Assembly: GCF_017315945.1 (NCBI RefSeq)
Contig: NZ_JAFLWI010000019.1
Span: 1 to 64,000, forward strand
DNA: 64,000 nt
From: Candidatus Enterococcus courvalinii
Lineage (GTDB): Bacteria; Bacillota; Bacilli; Lactobacillales; Enterococcaceae
Direction: 5' to 3'
This document shows, piece after piece, positions 19,899 to 29,562 of the stretch; position 1 is the stretch's first letter; the number at the start of each line of letters is the position of its first letter. A program made the translations under genes and the position numbers. Below the pieces are notes generated by a model. The model worked only from the letters and a program-made list of their open reading frames with translations, was not told the origin of the DNA and made no database searches.

Positions 19899-20591
19899 AT
19901 GGGAAAACGTTTGATGAAAGAAGTACCGACGACATCACTTCCAAGAGAGCGAATGGAGTCTTACGGTGTAGAGGCGTTATCGGATCAAGAATTATTAGCG
20001 ATTTTGTTGCGCACAGGACAACATCCTTATAATGTAATGGATATTGCAGGTGAGGTTTTGAAGAAGTTTGTTGATTTAACTGCTTTACGTCAAGCTTCTT
20101 TAGTTGAGTTGCGGGAGATTCGGGGAATCGGTCGAGTCAAAGCATTAGAAATTTGTGCATTGATCGAGTTGGGGCAACGAATCCAAGCAGAAGCCCGTCC
20201 AGCAAGTACACTCGTACGCTCAAGTTATGAACTTGCGCAACAATTGATTATGGAGATGCGTGATTTTCAACAAGAACATTTAGTCTGTATTTACTTAGAT
20301 ACCCAGAATCAAATTATTTTGAAGAAAACGTTGTTTATTGGTTCTTTGAATCAGTCAATTGCTCATCCACGAGAAATTTTTCATTTTGCCGTGAGAGTTT
20401 CTGCAGCAAAAATTATCTTGGCACATAATCATCCATCTGGCAATGTTATTCCATCTAAGCAAGATTTACATTTTACTAAACGAATGAGAGAGTGTGGGGA
20501 GTTGATGGGGATTGAAGTATTAGATCATTTGATTATTGGTACGAAACAATATTTGAGTTTAAGAGAAGAGGGATTACTGGAAGAGGAGTAA
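19899..20591 (+). CDS. radC: RadC/JAB-domain protein
   Basis: The 230-residue protein has an N-terminal helix-hairpin-helix pair (LREIRGIGRVKALEICALIELG, about 71-92). A C-terminal JAB/MPN metal-binding domain follows, with HNHPSGNVIPSKQD (176-189). The family is historically named RadC/YsxA, but a role in repair is not proven. ATG 19899 follows GGAGG; the longer frame from 19875 has no such site. Confidence 0.92.
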   Translation: MGKRLMKEVPTTSLPRERMESYGVEALSDQELLAILLRTGQHPYNVMDIAGEVLKKFVDLTALRQASLVELREIRGIGRVKALEICALIELGQRIQAEARPASTLVRSSYELAQQLIMEMRDFQQEHLVCIYLDTQNQIILKKTLFIGSLNQSIAHPREIFHFAVRVSAAKIILAHNHPSGNVIPSKQDLHFTKRMRECGELMGIEVLDHLIIGTKQYLSLREEGLLEEE

Positions 20592-20740
20592 GTGACATTC
20601 TTGCAAAAAAAACAGAGCAAGTGTACAATTATAGTGTAATTTTGTTTGGGAATAGAAGTTAGACATTTGTTCACCTCTATCGTACACGAGCAATGTTACA
20701 AACAAATAAGTGCTCTTATGCACGAGGAGGCTATTATATA

Positions 20741-20941
20741 ATGGAACATGGAACAGTTAAATGGTTTAATGCTGAAAAAGGATTTGGCTTCATTTCACGT
20801 GAAGACGGAAGCGACGTATTTGTTCACTTCTCAGCAATCCAAGGCGACGGATTCAAAACATTAGAAGAAGGTCAAGCTGTCACTTTTGATGTAGAAGATT
20901 CAGATCGCGGACCTCAAGCTACAAACGTTGAGAAAGCTTAA
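20741..20941 (+). CDS. csp: Cold-shock protein (CspA family)
   Basis: The 66-residue protein is a single OB-fold nucleic-acid chaperone with KGFGFI (RNP1) and VFVHF (RNP2). It binds single-stranded RNA and DNA. GAGGAGG precedes ATG 20741; the frame is open to 20693, but that start lacks a site. About 140 bases of upstream non-coding sequence are compatible with the long leader usual in csp genes. A terminator follows. Confidence 0.95.
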   Translation: MEHGTVKWFNAEKGFGFISREDGSDVFVHFSAIQGDGFKTLEEGQAVTFDVEDSDRGPQATNVEKA

Positions 20942-20955
20942 TTTACTCAATATCC

Positions 20956-20998
20956 AAAAGGCAGTAACTGCACTTGATGTAGTTACTGTCTTTTTTTA
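20956..20998 (+). terminator. Terminator after csp
   Basis: AAAAGGCAGTAACTGCA pairs with TGTAGTTACTGTCTTTTT. Confidence 0.85.
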
Positions 20999-21180
20999 TC
21001 TAAAAGAAGAGTATACTTAATAGGGAATCACTACAAAAGACAAGAGAGTCTTTCTTTAAGATAATATTCTTAATGAAACAAAGAAATAATTATAAGATAT
21101 ATTCAGAAATAGCTAAATGATTTGAAAGTCTTGAAAGTCAAAAATTATTTTTTATTTCCATGATGGTTGAGTCATTTTGA

Positions 21181-21240
21181 GAACAAAAAACACCCCTGCT
21201 AGCTCATTATCAAACGAAGTAACAGGGGTGTTTTTTGTTC
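21181..21240 (-). terminator. Terminator after rnjA
   Basis: GAACAAAAAACACCCCTG pairs with CAGGGGTGTTTTTTGTTC. The stem is symmetric, so it could act in both directions. Confidence 0.85.
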
Positions 21241-21269
21241 GCATTTATTTTGTGGAAGCAGTCCAAAGA

Positions 21270-22952
21270 TTATTCATCCATATCGGGGGTCATAATCATT
21301 GGTAAAATCATTGGATGTCTTTCTGTACGATCGAACAAGAAAGGTTGTAAAGCACTAGTCATTGCTTCTTTTAGTTTATGTTCTGAGCAATCAGGTGCGT
21401 TCAAGCATTCTCTTAAGGCGTGGAATAAAATTCGTTGTGCCTCATTGATCATCTCACCAGATTCACGCATATAAACGAAGCCACGTGATAAGATATCTGG
21501 ACCAGCCAAAATTTCTTTTTTCTTGATGTCAACTGTAGCAACAGCTAACACAAGTCCTTCTTGAGATAAGGTGTGGCGATCACGCAAGACAACATTGCCG
21601 ATATCACCGATTCCGCTACCGTCAATATAGACATCGCCAGAAATAAAGTGTCCAGCTGGTCGAGCAGAGTCCGCAGTCAATGCTAAGACATCACCATTTT
21701 CCATAATAAAGCAGTTTTCAGCAGGAACACCCACATCTTGTGCTAAGGAAGCATGGATTTTTAACATTCGAAATTCACCATGAACGGGAATGAAATATTT
21801 TGGCTTGATTAAACGTAACATCAATTTTTGTTCTTCTTGGCCACCATGACCAGAAGTGTGGATGTTGTTGATTTTTCCGTGAATAACTTCAGCACCAGCT
21901 TCAGATAATAAATTAATCAAGTGATTAACACTTGTTGTATTTCCTGGAATTGGTGAGCTTGAGAAAATGACTGTATCATCTGGTTGGATTTGAATCTGAC
22001 GGTGAGTTCCATTTGCGATACGGCTAAGAGCTGCCATTGGTTCACCTTGAGAACCAGTACATAAAATCATTGTTTCATTTGCAGGCAAACGATTGATCTC
22101 ATGCGCATCGACAAATGTACCATCAGGAACGTTGATGTAGCCTAGACGTTGTCCATTAACGATCGCATTTTCCATGCTACGACCAAAGACCGCAATTTTT
22201 CGTCCAGTTGCAACTGCTGCATCTGCTGCTTGTTGCAAACGGAAGATATTTGAAGCAAAGCTGGCAAATATAATGCGTCCTTCGATTTTCTCAAAGATTT
22301 TTAAAATCGATAAGCCAATCGTTTTTTCTGACTTCGTAAAAGTCGGGATTTCAGCATTTGTGCTATCAGATAGTAAACATAGAACGCCTTCTTCACCAAT
22401 ACGTGCCATCTTGTGTAAGTTAGCTGGTTCGCCAACGGGGGTAAAATCAAATTTGAAGTCACCTGTTGCAACGATGTTTCCTGATGGTGTTTTAACGACA
22501 ACACCTAAAGCATCTGGAATACTGTGCGTTGTGCGGAAAAAGCTAACGGATGTTTTTCTAAAACGGATCACGGTATCTTCATTGATTTCGTGAAGTTCAG
22601 CATCACGAAGCAAGCCATGTTCATCCAATTTATTTGTGATCAAGGCTAATGCAAGCGGTCCAGCATAAATAGGAATATTTACTTGCTTCAAAAGATAAGG
22701 AATACCACCGATATGATCTTCATGTCCATGAGTGATCACAAGAGCTTTCACTTTGTGTATGTTTTGAACGATGTAGCTGTAGTCAGGAATCACATAGTCA
22801 ATTCCAAGTAAATCATCTTCTGGGAATTTAATTCCAGCATCAATGATGATGATTTCATCTTGAAATTGTACCCCATACGTGTTTTTCCCGATTTCACCTA
22901 ATCCACCAATTGCAAAGACGCCTGTCTCATTATTTTTGATGGAAAGTTTCAT
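21270..22952 (-). CDS. rnjA: Ribonuclease J1
   Basis: RNase J1 is a metallo-beta-lactamase/beta-CASP nuclease with endonuclease and 5'-3' exonuclease activity in mRNA decay and rRNA maturation. The zinc motif HGHEDH is at residues 75-80, followed by the beta-CASP domain and a C-terminal domain. The length of 560 residues matches J1. rpoY lies directly upstream with one base between the genes, the conserved Firmicutes arrangement that distinguishes J1 from J2. Confidence 0.95.
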   Translation of the reverse strand: MKLSIKNNETGVFAIGGLGEIGKNTYGVQFQDEIIIIDAGIKFPEDDLLGIDYVIPDYSYIVQNIHKVKALVITHGHEDHIGGIPYLLKQVNIPIYAGPLALALITNKLDEHGLLRDAELHEINEDTVIRFRKTSVSFFRTTHSIPDALGVVVKTPSGNIVATGDFKFDFTPVGEPANLHKMARIGEEGVLCLLSDSTNAEIPTFTKSEKTIGLSILKIFEKIEGRIIFASFASNIFRLQQAADAAVATGRKIAVFGRSMENAIVNGQRLGYINVPDGTFVDAHEINRLPANETMILCTGSQGEPMAALSRIANGTHRQIQIQPDDTVIFSSSPIPGNTTSVNHLINLLSEAGAEVIHGKINNIHTSGHGGQEEQKLMLRLIKPKYFIPVHGEFRMLKIHASLAQDVGVPAENCFIMENGDVLALTADSARPAGHFISGDVYIDGSGIGDIGNVVLRDRHTLSQEGLVLAVATVDIKKKEILAGPDILSRGFVYMRESGEMINEAQRILFHALRECLNAPDCSEHKLKEAMTSALQPFLFDRTERHPMILPMIMTPDMDE

Positions 22953-22953
22953 C

Positions 22954-23166
22954 TTAAAACTCCACTAAAGTAAATTGAACGTTCTCTTTTTCGTATTCTA
23001 GGTGATTTCCTTCTAGAAGTTGAACGAACTCAATATTGTATGGGGTATTTTCTTCGACGCGTTGACGTGCTTCGACATCATCTTTCGCATCGATGTAAAG
23101 AACTTGTGTTTCTTCCCGTTTTGGGTTACGGATTTTTGATTCTTGATAGTAAACTTTGTAAATCAT
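22954..23166 (-). CDS. rpoY: RNA polymerase epsilon subunit (RpoY/YkzG)
   Basis: The 70-residue protein starts [10 protein letters not shown] and carries TQVLYIDA, the pattern of the small RNA polymerase-associated epsilon subunit (DUF1447). AAAGGAGA precedes the ATG. It is transcribed with rnjA immediately downstream. Confidence 0.92.
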   Translation of the reverse strand: MIYKVYYQESKIRNPKREETQVLYIDAKDDVEARQRVEENTPYNIEFVQLLEGNHLEYEKENVQFTLVEF

Positions 23167-23548
23167 TTATTTTGTCTCCTTTATCTGCATACGCAGGAAT
23201 TTAGCTAGTTGATTTTTTAGACAACACAAAACGAGTGGGCAAGCCACCTGAATTTTGATATGCTTTGACTCAAATTAATTATTTGAATCAAAGAGACAAG
23301 CCTCGCTTTGCTTGTTCTGTTCGGAATTTTCTTCAACCGTACCTTTGTATAAAAATTATACAATAATTACTTGTTATTCTAGCACAAATTGGGGAATAAG
23401 TATAGAAATCAACAGCAGAGTCCTAAAAAAATGTTGGGGATTTATTTCCAATAATTTTTTGAACAAGAAGTGTTCTAATAAGGATTTTAGTGTGCTATCA
23501 TGGGTTTTAATGGCAAAAAAATGAAATTTTTAAAAGGGAGATGAGAAA
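23167..23548. other. Divergent intergenic region with a near-perfect palindrome
   Basis: Promoters for rpoY-rnjA (left) and efrAB (right) must lie here. TTTGACTCAAAT (23264-23275) and ATTTGAATCAAA (23281-23292) form a 12+12 inverted repeat with one mismatch around TAATT, a possible operator. A smaller stem lies at about 23297-23318. I see no gene. Confidence 0.45.
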
Positions 23549-25279
23549 GTGAAGTTAATGTGGCACTACACAATGAGGTATAAGAAATTTTTACTTTTCA
23601 ATTTCATTTGTGTATTTGGGTTTATCCTCATTGAATTAGGTTTACCAACAATTTTGGCACGAATGATCGACTTTGGGATATTACAAGATGATTTTGATTA
23701 CGTTAAACAACAAGGAATCGTCATGATCGTGATCACCGTCATCGGAATTATTTTAAATATTCTTTTAGGCTATTTTGGCTCAAGAATCACGACAAATATC
23801 GTTGCGGATATTCGCGATGATTTATTTGAAAAAATTCAAAGTTATTCGCATCAAGAGTATGAAAATTTAGGTGTTTCTTCTTTGATCACGCGTACAACGA
23901 ATGATGCGTATCAAATCATGCTGTTTTTACAAAACATTTTACGGATTGGTTTTATGACACCGATGATGTTTGCAGTTAGTTTATATATGGTTGTTCGGAC
24001 AAGCGCGAGATTAGGGCTTTATGTAGTTGGTGCGCTCCCTTTCTTACTACTTGCCGTGATAGCAATTGCGAAAGTTTCTGAACCATTATCCAAAAAGCAA
24101 CAAAAGAATTTAGATAAAATCAATAGCATACTAAGAGAAAATCTATCTGGCCTACGTGTCATTCGCGCTTTTGTGAATGAAAAATTTGAAGAAAAACGTT
24201 TTGGCAAAGTCAACGAAAATTATGCTTCAAGCTCAAAAAGTTTATTTCGTCTAATGGCAGTAGCGCAACCAGGTTTTTATTTCCTATTTAATATTGTCAT
24301 GGTTTTGATTATTTGGAGCGGAACACTACAAATTGATGCCGGGGCACTAAAAGTCGGGGACTTGATTGCATTTATCGAATATATTTTCCACGCGCTCTTC
24401 TCATTTATGCTTTTTGCAAGTGTCTTTATGATGTATCCAAGAGCGGCTGTTTCTGCTTCACGTATCCAGGAAGCCTTAGATGCACAGCCTGAGATCTCAG
24501 AAAATCCTGACGGGGTTTCGGAAACGAAAACAAAAGGATTTGTTGAGTTTAAGGATGTAACATTTGCTTATCCTGGTCATGCACAAGAACCAGTCATTCG
24601 AAATGTAAGTTTTACCGCGTCGCCAGGGGAGACAGTTGCGTTTATCGGAAGTACGGGGAGCGGTAAGTCAACTTTGATCCAACTGATCCCGCGTTTTTAT
24701 GACGTGAGTGAAGGGAAGATTTTAATTGATGGTGTAGATGTACGAGACTATCGTTTGAGCACTTTACGTGACAAAATCGGGTTTATTCCGCAAAAAGCAT
24801 TACTATTCACCGGGACCATTGCAGAAAATCTTCGTTACGGAAAAGAAGATGCGACAGATGAAGAAATGAAAGCAGCAGCAGATATTGCACAAGCGACTGA
24901 CTTTATTTCTCGTAAACCAGATGGATTCAATGAACATCTTTCAGAAGGAGGCTCAAACTTTTCTGGTGGTCAAAAGCAACGGTTAGCCATTGCCCGCGCA
25001 ATCATTCGTCGACCAGAAATTTATATTTTTGACGATAGTTTCTCTGCTTTGGATTACCAAACAGATGCGAAACTTCGCGCTCGATTGAAGAAAGAGACAA
25101 CAGAATCAACAGTTTTAATTGTGGCACAACGTGTTGGAACGATTATGCACGCTGATAAAATCGTTGTGCTGAATGAAGGGGAAGTTGTGGGAATGGGTAC
25201 GCACCGTGAATTACTAGAAACTTGCCCAATCTATTACGATATTGCCGCCTCTCAACTATCGAAGGAGGAATTAGCATGA
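23549..25279 (+). CDS. efrA: Heterodimeric ABC multidrug exporter, subunit A (EfrA-like)
   Basis: The 576-residue half-transporter has six transmembrane helices (about 15-310) and a nucleotide-binding domain. Walker A is GSTGSGKS, the signature NFSGGQKQR, and Walker B IFDDSFSALD. The residue after the Walker B aspartate is Asp where the catalytic Glu is expected, so this half carries the degenerate site, as in EfrA/LmrC-type partners. The start is GTG behind GGGAGAT. It overlaps the next gene by 4 bases. Substrates are inferred from the family to be hydrophobic cations and drugs. Confidence 0.85.
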   Translation: MKLMWHYTMRYKKFLLFNFICVFGFILIELGLPTILARMIDFGILQDDFDYVKQQGIVMIVITVIGIILNILLGYFGSRITTNIVADIRDDLFEKIQSYSHQEYENLGVSSLITRTTNDAYQIMLFLQNILRIGFMTPMMFAVSLYMVVRTSARLGLYVVGALPFLLLAVIAIAKVSEPLSKKQQKNLDKINSILRENLSGLRVIRAFVNEKFEEKRFGKVNENYASSSKSLFRLMAVAQPGFYFLFNIVMVLIIWSGTLQIDAGALKVGDLIAFIEYIFHALFSFMLFASVFMMYPRAAVSASRIQEALDAQPEISENPDGVSETKTKGFVEFKDVTFAYPGHAQEPVIRNVSFTASPGETVAFIGSTGSGKSTLIQLIPRFYDVSEGKILIDGVDVRDYRLSTLRDKIGFIPQKALLFTGTIAENLRYGKEDATDEEMKAAADIAQATDFISRKPDGFNEHLSEGGSNFSGGQKQRLAIARAIIRRPEIYIFDDSFSALDYQTDAKLRARLKKETTESTVLIVAQRVGTIMHADKIVVLNEGEVVGMGTHRELLETCPIYYDIAASQLSKEELA

Positions 25280-27036
25280 AACAGACATTTTCTTCTTTAA
25301 AAAGACTGGCACATTATATTAACCCGTATAAAACAACTTTTATTTTGGTCCTTTTCTTTACTGTCTTAACGGTTGCTTTCAATGCAGCCCTTCCTTATGT
25401 AACAGGGTTGCCAACAACGGAGATCAGTCGAAATTTAGCAAATAATGAACCAATCAACTTTTCTTATATTATCCAATGCTTGATTTGGATCACGATTGTC
25501 GGAATCGGTTACTGTGTTTCGCAATTGTTGTCAGGTGTGCTGATGACGAATGTGGTGCAAAGTGCAATGCAGGATTTACGTCGTGATATTGAAGAAAAGA
25601 TCAATCGTTTGCCAGTATCTTATTTTGATAAAAATCAACAAGGAAATATCTTATCTCGGGTAACGAATGATGTGGATGCTGTAAGTGGTGCATTACAACA
25701 AGCGTTTATCGGAATTGTCAATGCTGTACTTGCAATTGCAATGGCTGCAGTAATGATGTTTTACATCCAACCAATCATGGCACTCATTTCGATGATCATG
25801 ATACCAGCTTCCATTTGGATTTCTAAAAAAATTGTGAATGTATCGCAAAAAGATTTCCAAAATATGCAAAATTCACTTGGTGATTTGAATGGATATGTGC
25901 AAGAAAACATGACGGGATTTACTGTGTTAAAAGTTTATGGACGTGAAAAACAAACACTAGATGGCTTTAAAGCTGTTAATCATCAATTAAAATACTTTGG
26001 TTTTAAAGCAGCTTTTATTTCTGGTTTAATGATGCCGTTAGTTCAATTGACTGCTTATGCAACGTATATTGGCATGGCTGTCATGGGAAGTTTCTATGTT
26101 ATCACTGGTGTGATCGTTGTGGGGCAACTTCAAGCGTTTATTCAATACATTTGGCAAATCAGTCAGCCAATGGGAAATATCACGCAACTTTCTTCTGTGT
26201 TACAGAGTGCTTCTGCAGCAACAAAACGAGTATTTGAAATTCTTGATGAGCCAGAAGAACCTTTGAACGAAATTGATGCGACTTTACCTGAAGTTGTTGA
26301 AGGTGCGGTCACATTTGAGCATGTCGACTTTGCTTACGATCCAAGTAAACCGTTGATCCAAGACTTGAATTTTGAAGTCAAAGCAGGACAAATGGTGGCT
26401 GTAGTTGGGCCGACTGGTGCAGGGAAAACGACTTTGATCAATTTATTGATGCGTTTTTATGATGTAAACAGTGGTGCAATCAAAATTGATGGTATTGATA
26501 CCAAATCCTTGAGTCGAAGCGATGTTCGTTCGCTATTTGGCATGGTACTACAAGATGCTTGGTTGTACGAAGGAACTATCGCAGACAACATTCGTTTTGG
26601 GAAGTTGGATGCCACTGATTATGAAGTCGTTGACGCGGCGAAGACAGCGAATGTCGATCACTTTATTCGCACGATGCCAGACGGATATGAAATGGAAATC
26701 AATGCTGAAGGTGACAATGTTTCTCTTGGTCAAAAGCAGTTATTAACGATTGCCCGCGCAGTGATTTCTGATCCTAAGATTTTGATTTTGGATGAGGCAA
26801 CAAGTTCAGTTGATACACGTCTTGAAGCTCTGATTCAAAAGGCAATGGATCGTGTCATGAAAGGACGCACAAGCTTTGTGATTGCGCACCGATTATCGAC
26901 GATTCGTGAGGCAGATTTGATTTTAGTAATGGATCAAGGTTCCATTATCGAAAAAGGAACACATGAAAGTTTACTTGCACAAGGTGGTTTTTATGAGAAA
27001 CTTTACAATAGCCAATTTGCTGAAGAAGTCGAGTAA
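25276..27036 (+). CDS. efrB: Heterodimeric ABC multidrug exporter, subunit B (EfrB-like)
   Basis: The 586-residue half-transporter again has six helices and a nucleotide-binding domain. Walker A is GPTGAGKT and Walker B ILDEATSSVD with an intact catalytic Glu. The signature loop is altered to NVSLGQKQ, so it complements the degenerate A subunit. ATG 25276 overlaps the efrA stop and follows AAGGAGG; the longer open frame from 25222 is inside efrA. Confidence 0.85.
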   Translation: MKQTFSSLKRLAHYINPYKTTFILVLFFTVLTVAFNAALPYVTGLPTTEISRNLANNEPINFSYIIQCLIWITIVGIGYCVSQLLSGVLMTNVVQSAMQDLRRDIEEKINRLPVSYFDKNQQGNILSRVTNDVDAVSGALQQAFIGIVNAVLAIAMAAVMMFYIQPIMALISMIMIPASIWISKKIVNVSQKDFQNMQNSLGDLNGYVQENMTGFTVLKVYGREKQTLDGFKAVNHQLKYFGFKAAFISGLMMPLVQLTAYATYIGMAVMGSFYVITGVIVVGQLQAFIQYIWQISQPMGNITQLSSVLQSASAATKRVFEILDEPEEPLNEIDATLPEVVEGAVTFEHVDFAYDPSKPLIQDLNFEVKAGQMVAVVGPTGAGKTTLINLLMRFYDVNSGAIKIDGIDTKSLSRSDVRSLFGMVLQDAWLYEGTIADNIRFGKLDATDYEVVDAAKTANVDHFIRTMPDGYEMEINAEGDNVSLGQKQLLTIARAVISDPKILILDEATSSVDTRLEALIQKAMDRVMKGRTSFVIAHRLSTIREADLILVMDQGSIIEKGTHESLLAQGGFYEKLYNSQFAEEVE

Positions 27037-27141
27037 CAGGTAACTAGTTAATCGGGAAATTATTCTTCAATGCGAAATTTTTGTTTTTCCAAAAACTTGG
27101 TGATACAGTTGAACTATCAAGAAGAAACGGAGATGGAAAAC

Positions 27142-27315
27142 ATGGAACAATTTCTAAACAAACAAATCGCTGAAGCCAAGAAAGAAATCGACCGTTTAAC
27201 AACACGCCGACAAGAAGAATTAGGCAATTCAATCAATTTTATCGAAAACGAAGTGCAAATCGAACGTTTACTCGCACAAGTTGAAGCTTATGAAGTTGTC
27301 TTAGAACAACTATAA
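27142..27315 (+). CDS. Small coiled-coil protein of unknown function
   Basis: The 57-residue highly charged helical protein (MEQFLNKQIAEAKKEI onwards) would form a coiled coil or helical hairpin. The frame opens at 27070. ATG 27142 lies nine bases after CGGAG, while ATG 27133 abuts it, so 27142 is preferred. No membrane segment is present. I do not recognise a family. Confidence 0.65.
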   Translation: MEQFLNKQIAEAKKEIDRLTTRRQEELGNSINFIENEVQIERLLAQVEAYEVVLEQL

Positions 27316-27331
27316 GATTCAATTCAAGTTT

Positions 27332-27376
27332 AAGGTTGTAACATAGAGTCTGAGGACTTTTGTTGCAACCTTTTTT
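27332..27376 (+). terminator. Terminator after the small coiled-coil gene
   Basis: AAGGTTGTAACA pairs with TGTTGCAACCTT, followed by a T-run. Confidence 0.8.
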
Positions 27377-27451
27377 CGTCGATTCTTTTCTAGTATTCAC
27401 TGAAAAGTATTGCTATACTTTGAACAAAGGATGAGTGAAAGTGGGAGGCAA

Positions 27452-27940
27452 ATGGAGAAAATATTTATTGCGCCAAATGCAACAGTAGTTGGTGATGTTA
27501 CTTTAGCCAAGGATGTTACGATTTGGTATCAAGCTGTTTTGCGAGGAGATAGTAACTGGATCAAGATAGGAAAAGGAACCAACATTCAAGATGGAACGAT
27601 TATCCATGTAGATCATGATGCACCAACAGAAATTGCAGAAAATGTAACAGTTGGCCATCAATGCTTACTTCACGGGTGTAAAATTGAAAAAGGTGCATTG
27701 ATTGGGATGGGCTCAACGATTTTGAATCATGCGCAGATCGGCGAAAATAGTCTGATTGGCGCAGGATCTTTGGTAACGGAAGGCAAAGTGATCCCGCCAA
27801 ATGTGTTGGCGTTTGGGCGACCAGCTAAAGTGATCCGTTCGTTAACAGAGGAAGAAATTCAAAAAAATCAGGCAAATATTCAGCACTATATTGAGTTAGG
27901 ACAAGAATACTTAGCAGGTAAATATTCAATGAGAACATAA
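27452..27940 (+). CDS. Gamma-carbonic-anhydrase-like left-handed beta-helix protein
   Basis: The 162-residue protein of hexapeptide repeats belongs to the YrdA/PaaY/gamma carbonic anhydrase group. DGTIIHVDHD and VGHQCLLHGC provide metal-ligand histidines, and LIGAGSLVTEGKVIPP closes the helix. It is probably a trimeric zinc protein; the activity is not known. ATG 27452 follows GGGAGG. A TATACT at 27413-27418 excludes the longer frame start. Confidence 0.85.
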   Translation: MEKIFIAPNATVVGDVTLAKDVTIWYQAVLRGDSNWIKIGKGTNIQDGTIIHVDHDAPTEIAENVTVGHQCLLHGCKIEKGALIGMGSTILNHAQIGENSLIGAGSLVTEGKVIPPNVLAFGRPAKVIRSLTEEEIQKNQANIQHYIELGQEYLAGKYSMRT

Positions 27941-27972
27941 AAAAACGCGCCGGTAAAGGCGCGTTTTTTTAT
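27937..27972. terminator. Bidirectional terminator between convergent genes
   Basis: AAAAAAACGCGCC pairs with GGCGCGTTTTTTT around GGTAAA. It serves the plus-strand gene and clpP on the minus strand. Confidence 0.9.
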
Positions 27973-27981
27973 GTTCTATGC

Positions 27982-28575
27982 TTATTTTAAAGCAGAGTTG
28001 TTTTCCATTACTTCGTCGATCAAGCCATAATTTTTTGCTTGTTGAGCAGTCATATAATTGTCACGATCAGTATCTTTTTCGATGACTTCAAGTGGTTGAC
28101 CTGTACGTTCAGCTAAGATTTTGTTTAAGCGTTCACGAGTTTGTAAAATGTGGCGTGCAGCAATTTCAATTTCAGTTGCTTGACCTTGTGCGCCACCAAG
28201 TGGTTGGTGAATCATGATTTCTGCGTTTGGCAAAGCAAAACGTTTGCCTTTTGTACCAGCAGTTAGTAAGAAACTGCCCATTGAAGCAGCCATCCCCATA
28301 ACGATTGTTTGGACATCTGCTTTGACAAAATTCATTGTGTCATAAATGGCCATACCTGCTGTCACAGATCCACCTGGAGAGTTGATGTAAAGATAAATAT
28401 CTTTTTCAGAGTCCTGAGCATCAAGGAAAAGCAATTGTGCAATGATCGAATTTGCAAGATCATCTGTTACTTGTCCGCTCAACATGATGATACGGTCTTT
28501 TAATAGACGAGAATAAATATCGTAGGCTCTTTCACCATGAGATGATTGTTCGATAACTGTAGGAATTAAATTCAT
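27982..28575 (-). CDS. clpP: ATP-dependent Clp protease proteolytic subunit
   Basis: ClpP is the 14-mer serine protease that degrades proteins unfolded by ClpC, ClpX or ClpE. The catalytic triad is visible: Ser in [10 protein letters not shown] (near 98), His in IMIHQPLGG (near 123) and Asp in DTDRDNYM (near 172). The 197-residue length is standard. AAGGAGG precedes the ATG. A CtsR operator overlaps the promoter upstream. Confidence 0.97.
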   Translation of the reverse strand: MNLIPTVIEQSSHGERAYDIYSRLLKDRIIMLSGQVTDDLANSIIAQLLFLDAQDSEKDIYLYINSPGGSVTAGMAIYDTMNFVKADVQTIVMGMAASMGSFLLTAGTKGKRFALPNAEIMIHQPLGGAQGQATEIEIAARHILQTRERLNKILAERTGQPLEVIEKDTDRDNYMTAQQAKNYGLIDEVMENNSALK

Positions 28576-28646
28576 TCTAAAATTTCCTCCTTAAAATTCT
28601 TTCAAAGTTAGTGTAACACAAAGTATTCTTAAATACCTAAGAAGAA

Positions 28647-28675
28647 GTATACCTTTTTGGTCAATAAAGGTCAAA
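28647..28675 (-). promoter_or_regulatory. clpP promoter overlapped by a CtsR operator
   Basis: On the minus strand TTGACC and TATACT are 17 bases apart. On the plus strand, 28659-28675 reads GGTCAAT-AAA-GGTCAAA, the direct heptad repeat bound by CtsR, covering the -35 and spacer. Heat-shock derepression of clpP follows from this. Confidence 0.85.
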
Positions 28676-28759
28676 TGAAAAAACTTCGACAAATTGGTCG
28701 AAGAAAGACTTCTTTATGTTATGATAAAAAGAGAACAGAAACAAGGGGGAGCAATAGAT

Positions 28760-29287
28760 TTGGAAGTGGGAATCATAGGTTTTATCGGCGTTCTTTTGGG
28801 TGCAGTGGTTGTCTATCTTGGCATGGCGATCCAGATGCGTCATTTAGAAAATAAAGAAACACGTCGACGTGAATTAGAACTAAAGGTCAAAGAAATTGAA
28901 ACGTTGAATCAATTGAATAAGAAAATCAATGAGATTCTGCAAAAACGTTCCACTCTAATGGAAGAGTATGTCAGCTTTGACGCATTTGATGACTGCTACA
29001 TCACGATTGACGATTTTGCTTATTTGCAATCATATGCGACACAAAATAATTTTTATTTACCTAACTATATTTTAGATGAATTGTTCAAAACGATTGCTCA
29101 TCGAAAAGTAATCCTTTCGCCTGACGAAACAATGAAAGTAGGTGGATACGCGTACAAAGGTGGTCGTGTCATTTTAGAAAACTTTAGTGATAATCTGACT
29201 GAGATGATCAATGAGAAAAAATTACAATTAAAAAATCTGACGAAACAACCAATCGGCTTCTTTTCAAAAGATGACGTGTGGAGCTAA
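28760..29287 (+). CDS. Membrane-anchored coiled-coil protein of unknown function
   Basis: The protein of about 175 residues begins with one hydrophobic helix (about residues 3-23). A strongly charged coiled coil follows to about residue 70, then a mixed C-terminal domain containing SPDETMKVGGYAYKGG. The frame opens at 28694, but TTG 28760 lies seven bases after AAGGGGGAG and gives the hydrophobic N-terminus. I do not recognise the family. It is divergent from clpP and shares the region of its CtsR operator. Confidence 0.65.
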   Translation: MEVGIIGFIGVLLGAVVVYLGMAIQMRHLENKETRRRELELKVKEIETLNQLNKKINEILQKRSTLMEEYVSFDAFDDCYITIDDFAYLQSYATQNNFYLPNYILDELFKTIAHRKVILSPDETMKVGGYAYKGGRVILENFSDNLTEMINEKKLQLKNLTKQPIGFFSKDDVWS

Positions 29288-29301
29288 CTAAAAATCAATT
29301 A

Positions 29302-29337
29302 GCAGCAGAACCTTGACGAGAGTCAAGGTTCTTTTTT
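29302..29337 (+). terminator. Terminator after the membrane coiled-coil gene
   Basis: GAACCTTGAC pairs with GTCAAGGTTC and is followed by a T-run. Confidence 0.85.
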
Positions 29338-29562
29338 GTTGCAGATAGAAAATCTTTCTTAAAAAAATTGGTTCATCTTGGTGTGATGAAGGCTTTTTAG
29401 CAACAAATTTATTTGTGAGCTTTTTAAAGTAACAAATCGAAAAAATGCGTAGCTATATAAAAACAGGGAGAGTTCTTTGACGTGCTCGTTCCTTGTTCAG
29501 CTAGGGTCAGTGCTTGAGCTAGAACTTCTTCCATATGTTACAATAGTACTCGATTGGAGTGA

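Noticed and set aside
23549-27036. Lantibiotic exporter
   Set aside because: The two half-transporters show the asymmetric sites of EfrAB/LmrCD drug exporters, and no peptide genes or peptidase domain lie nearby.
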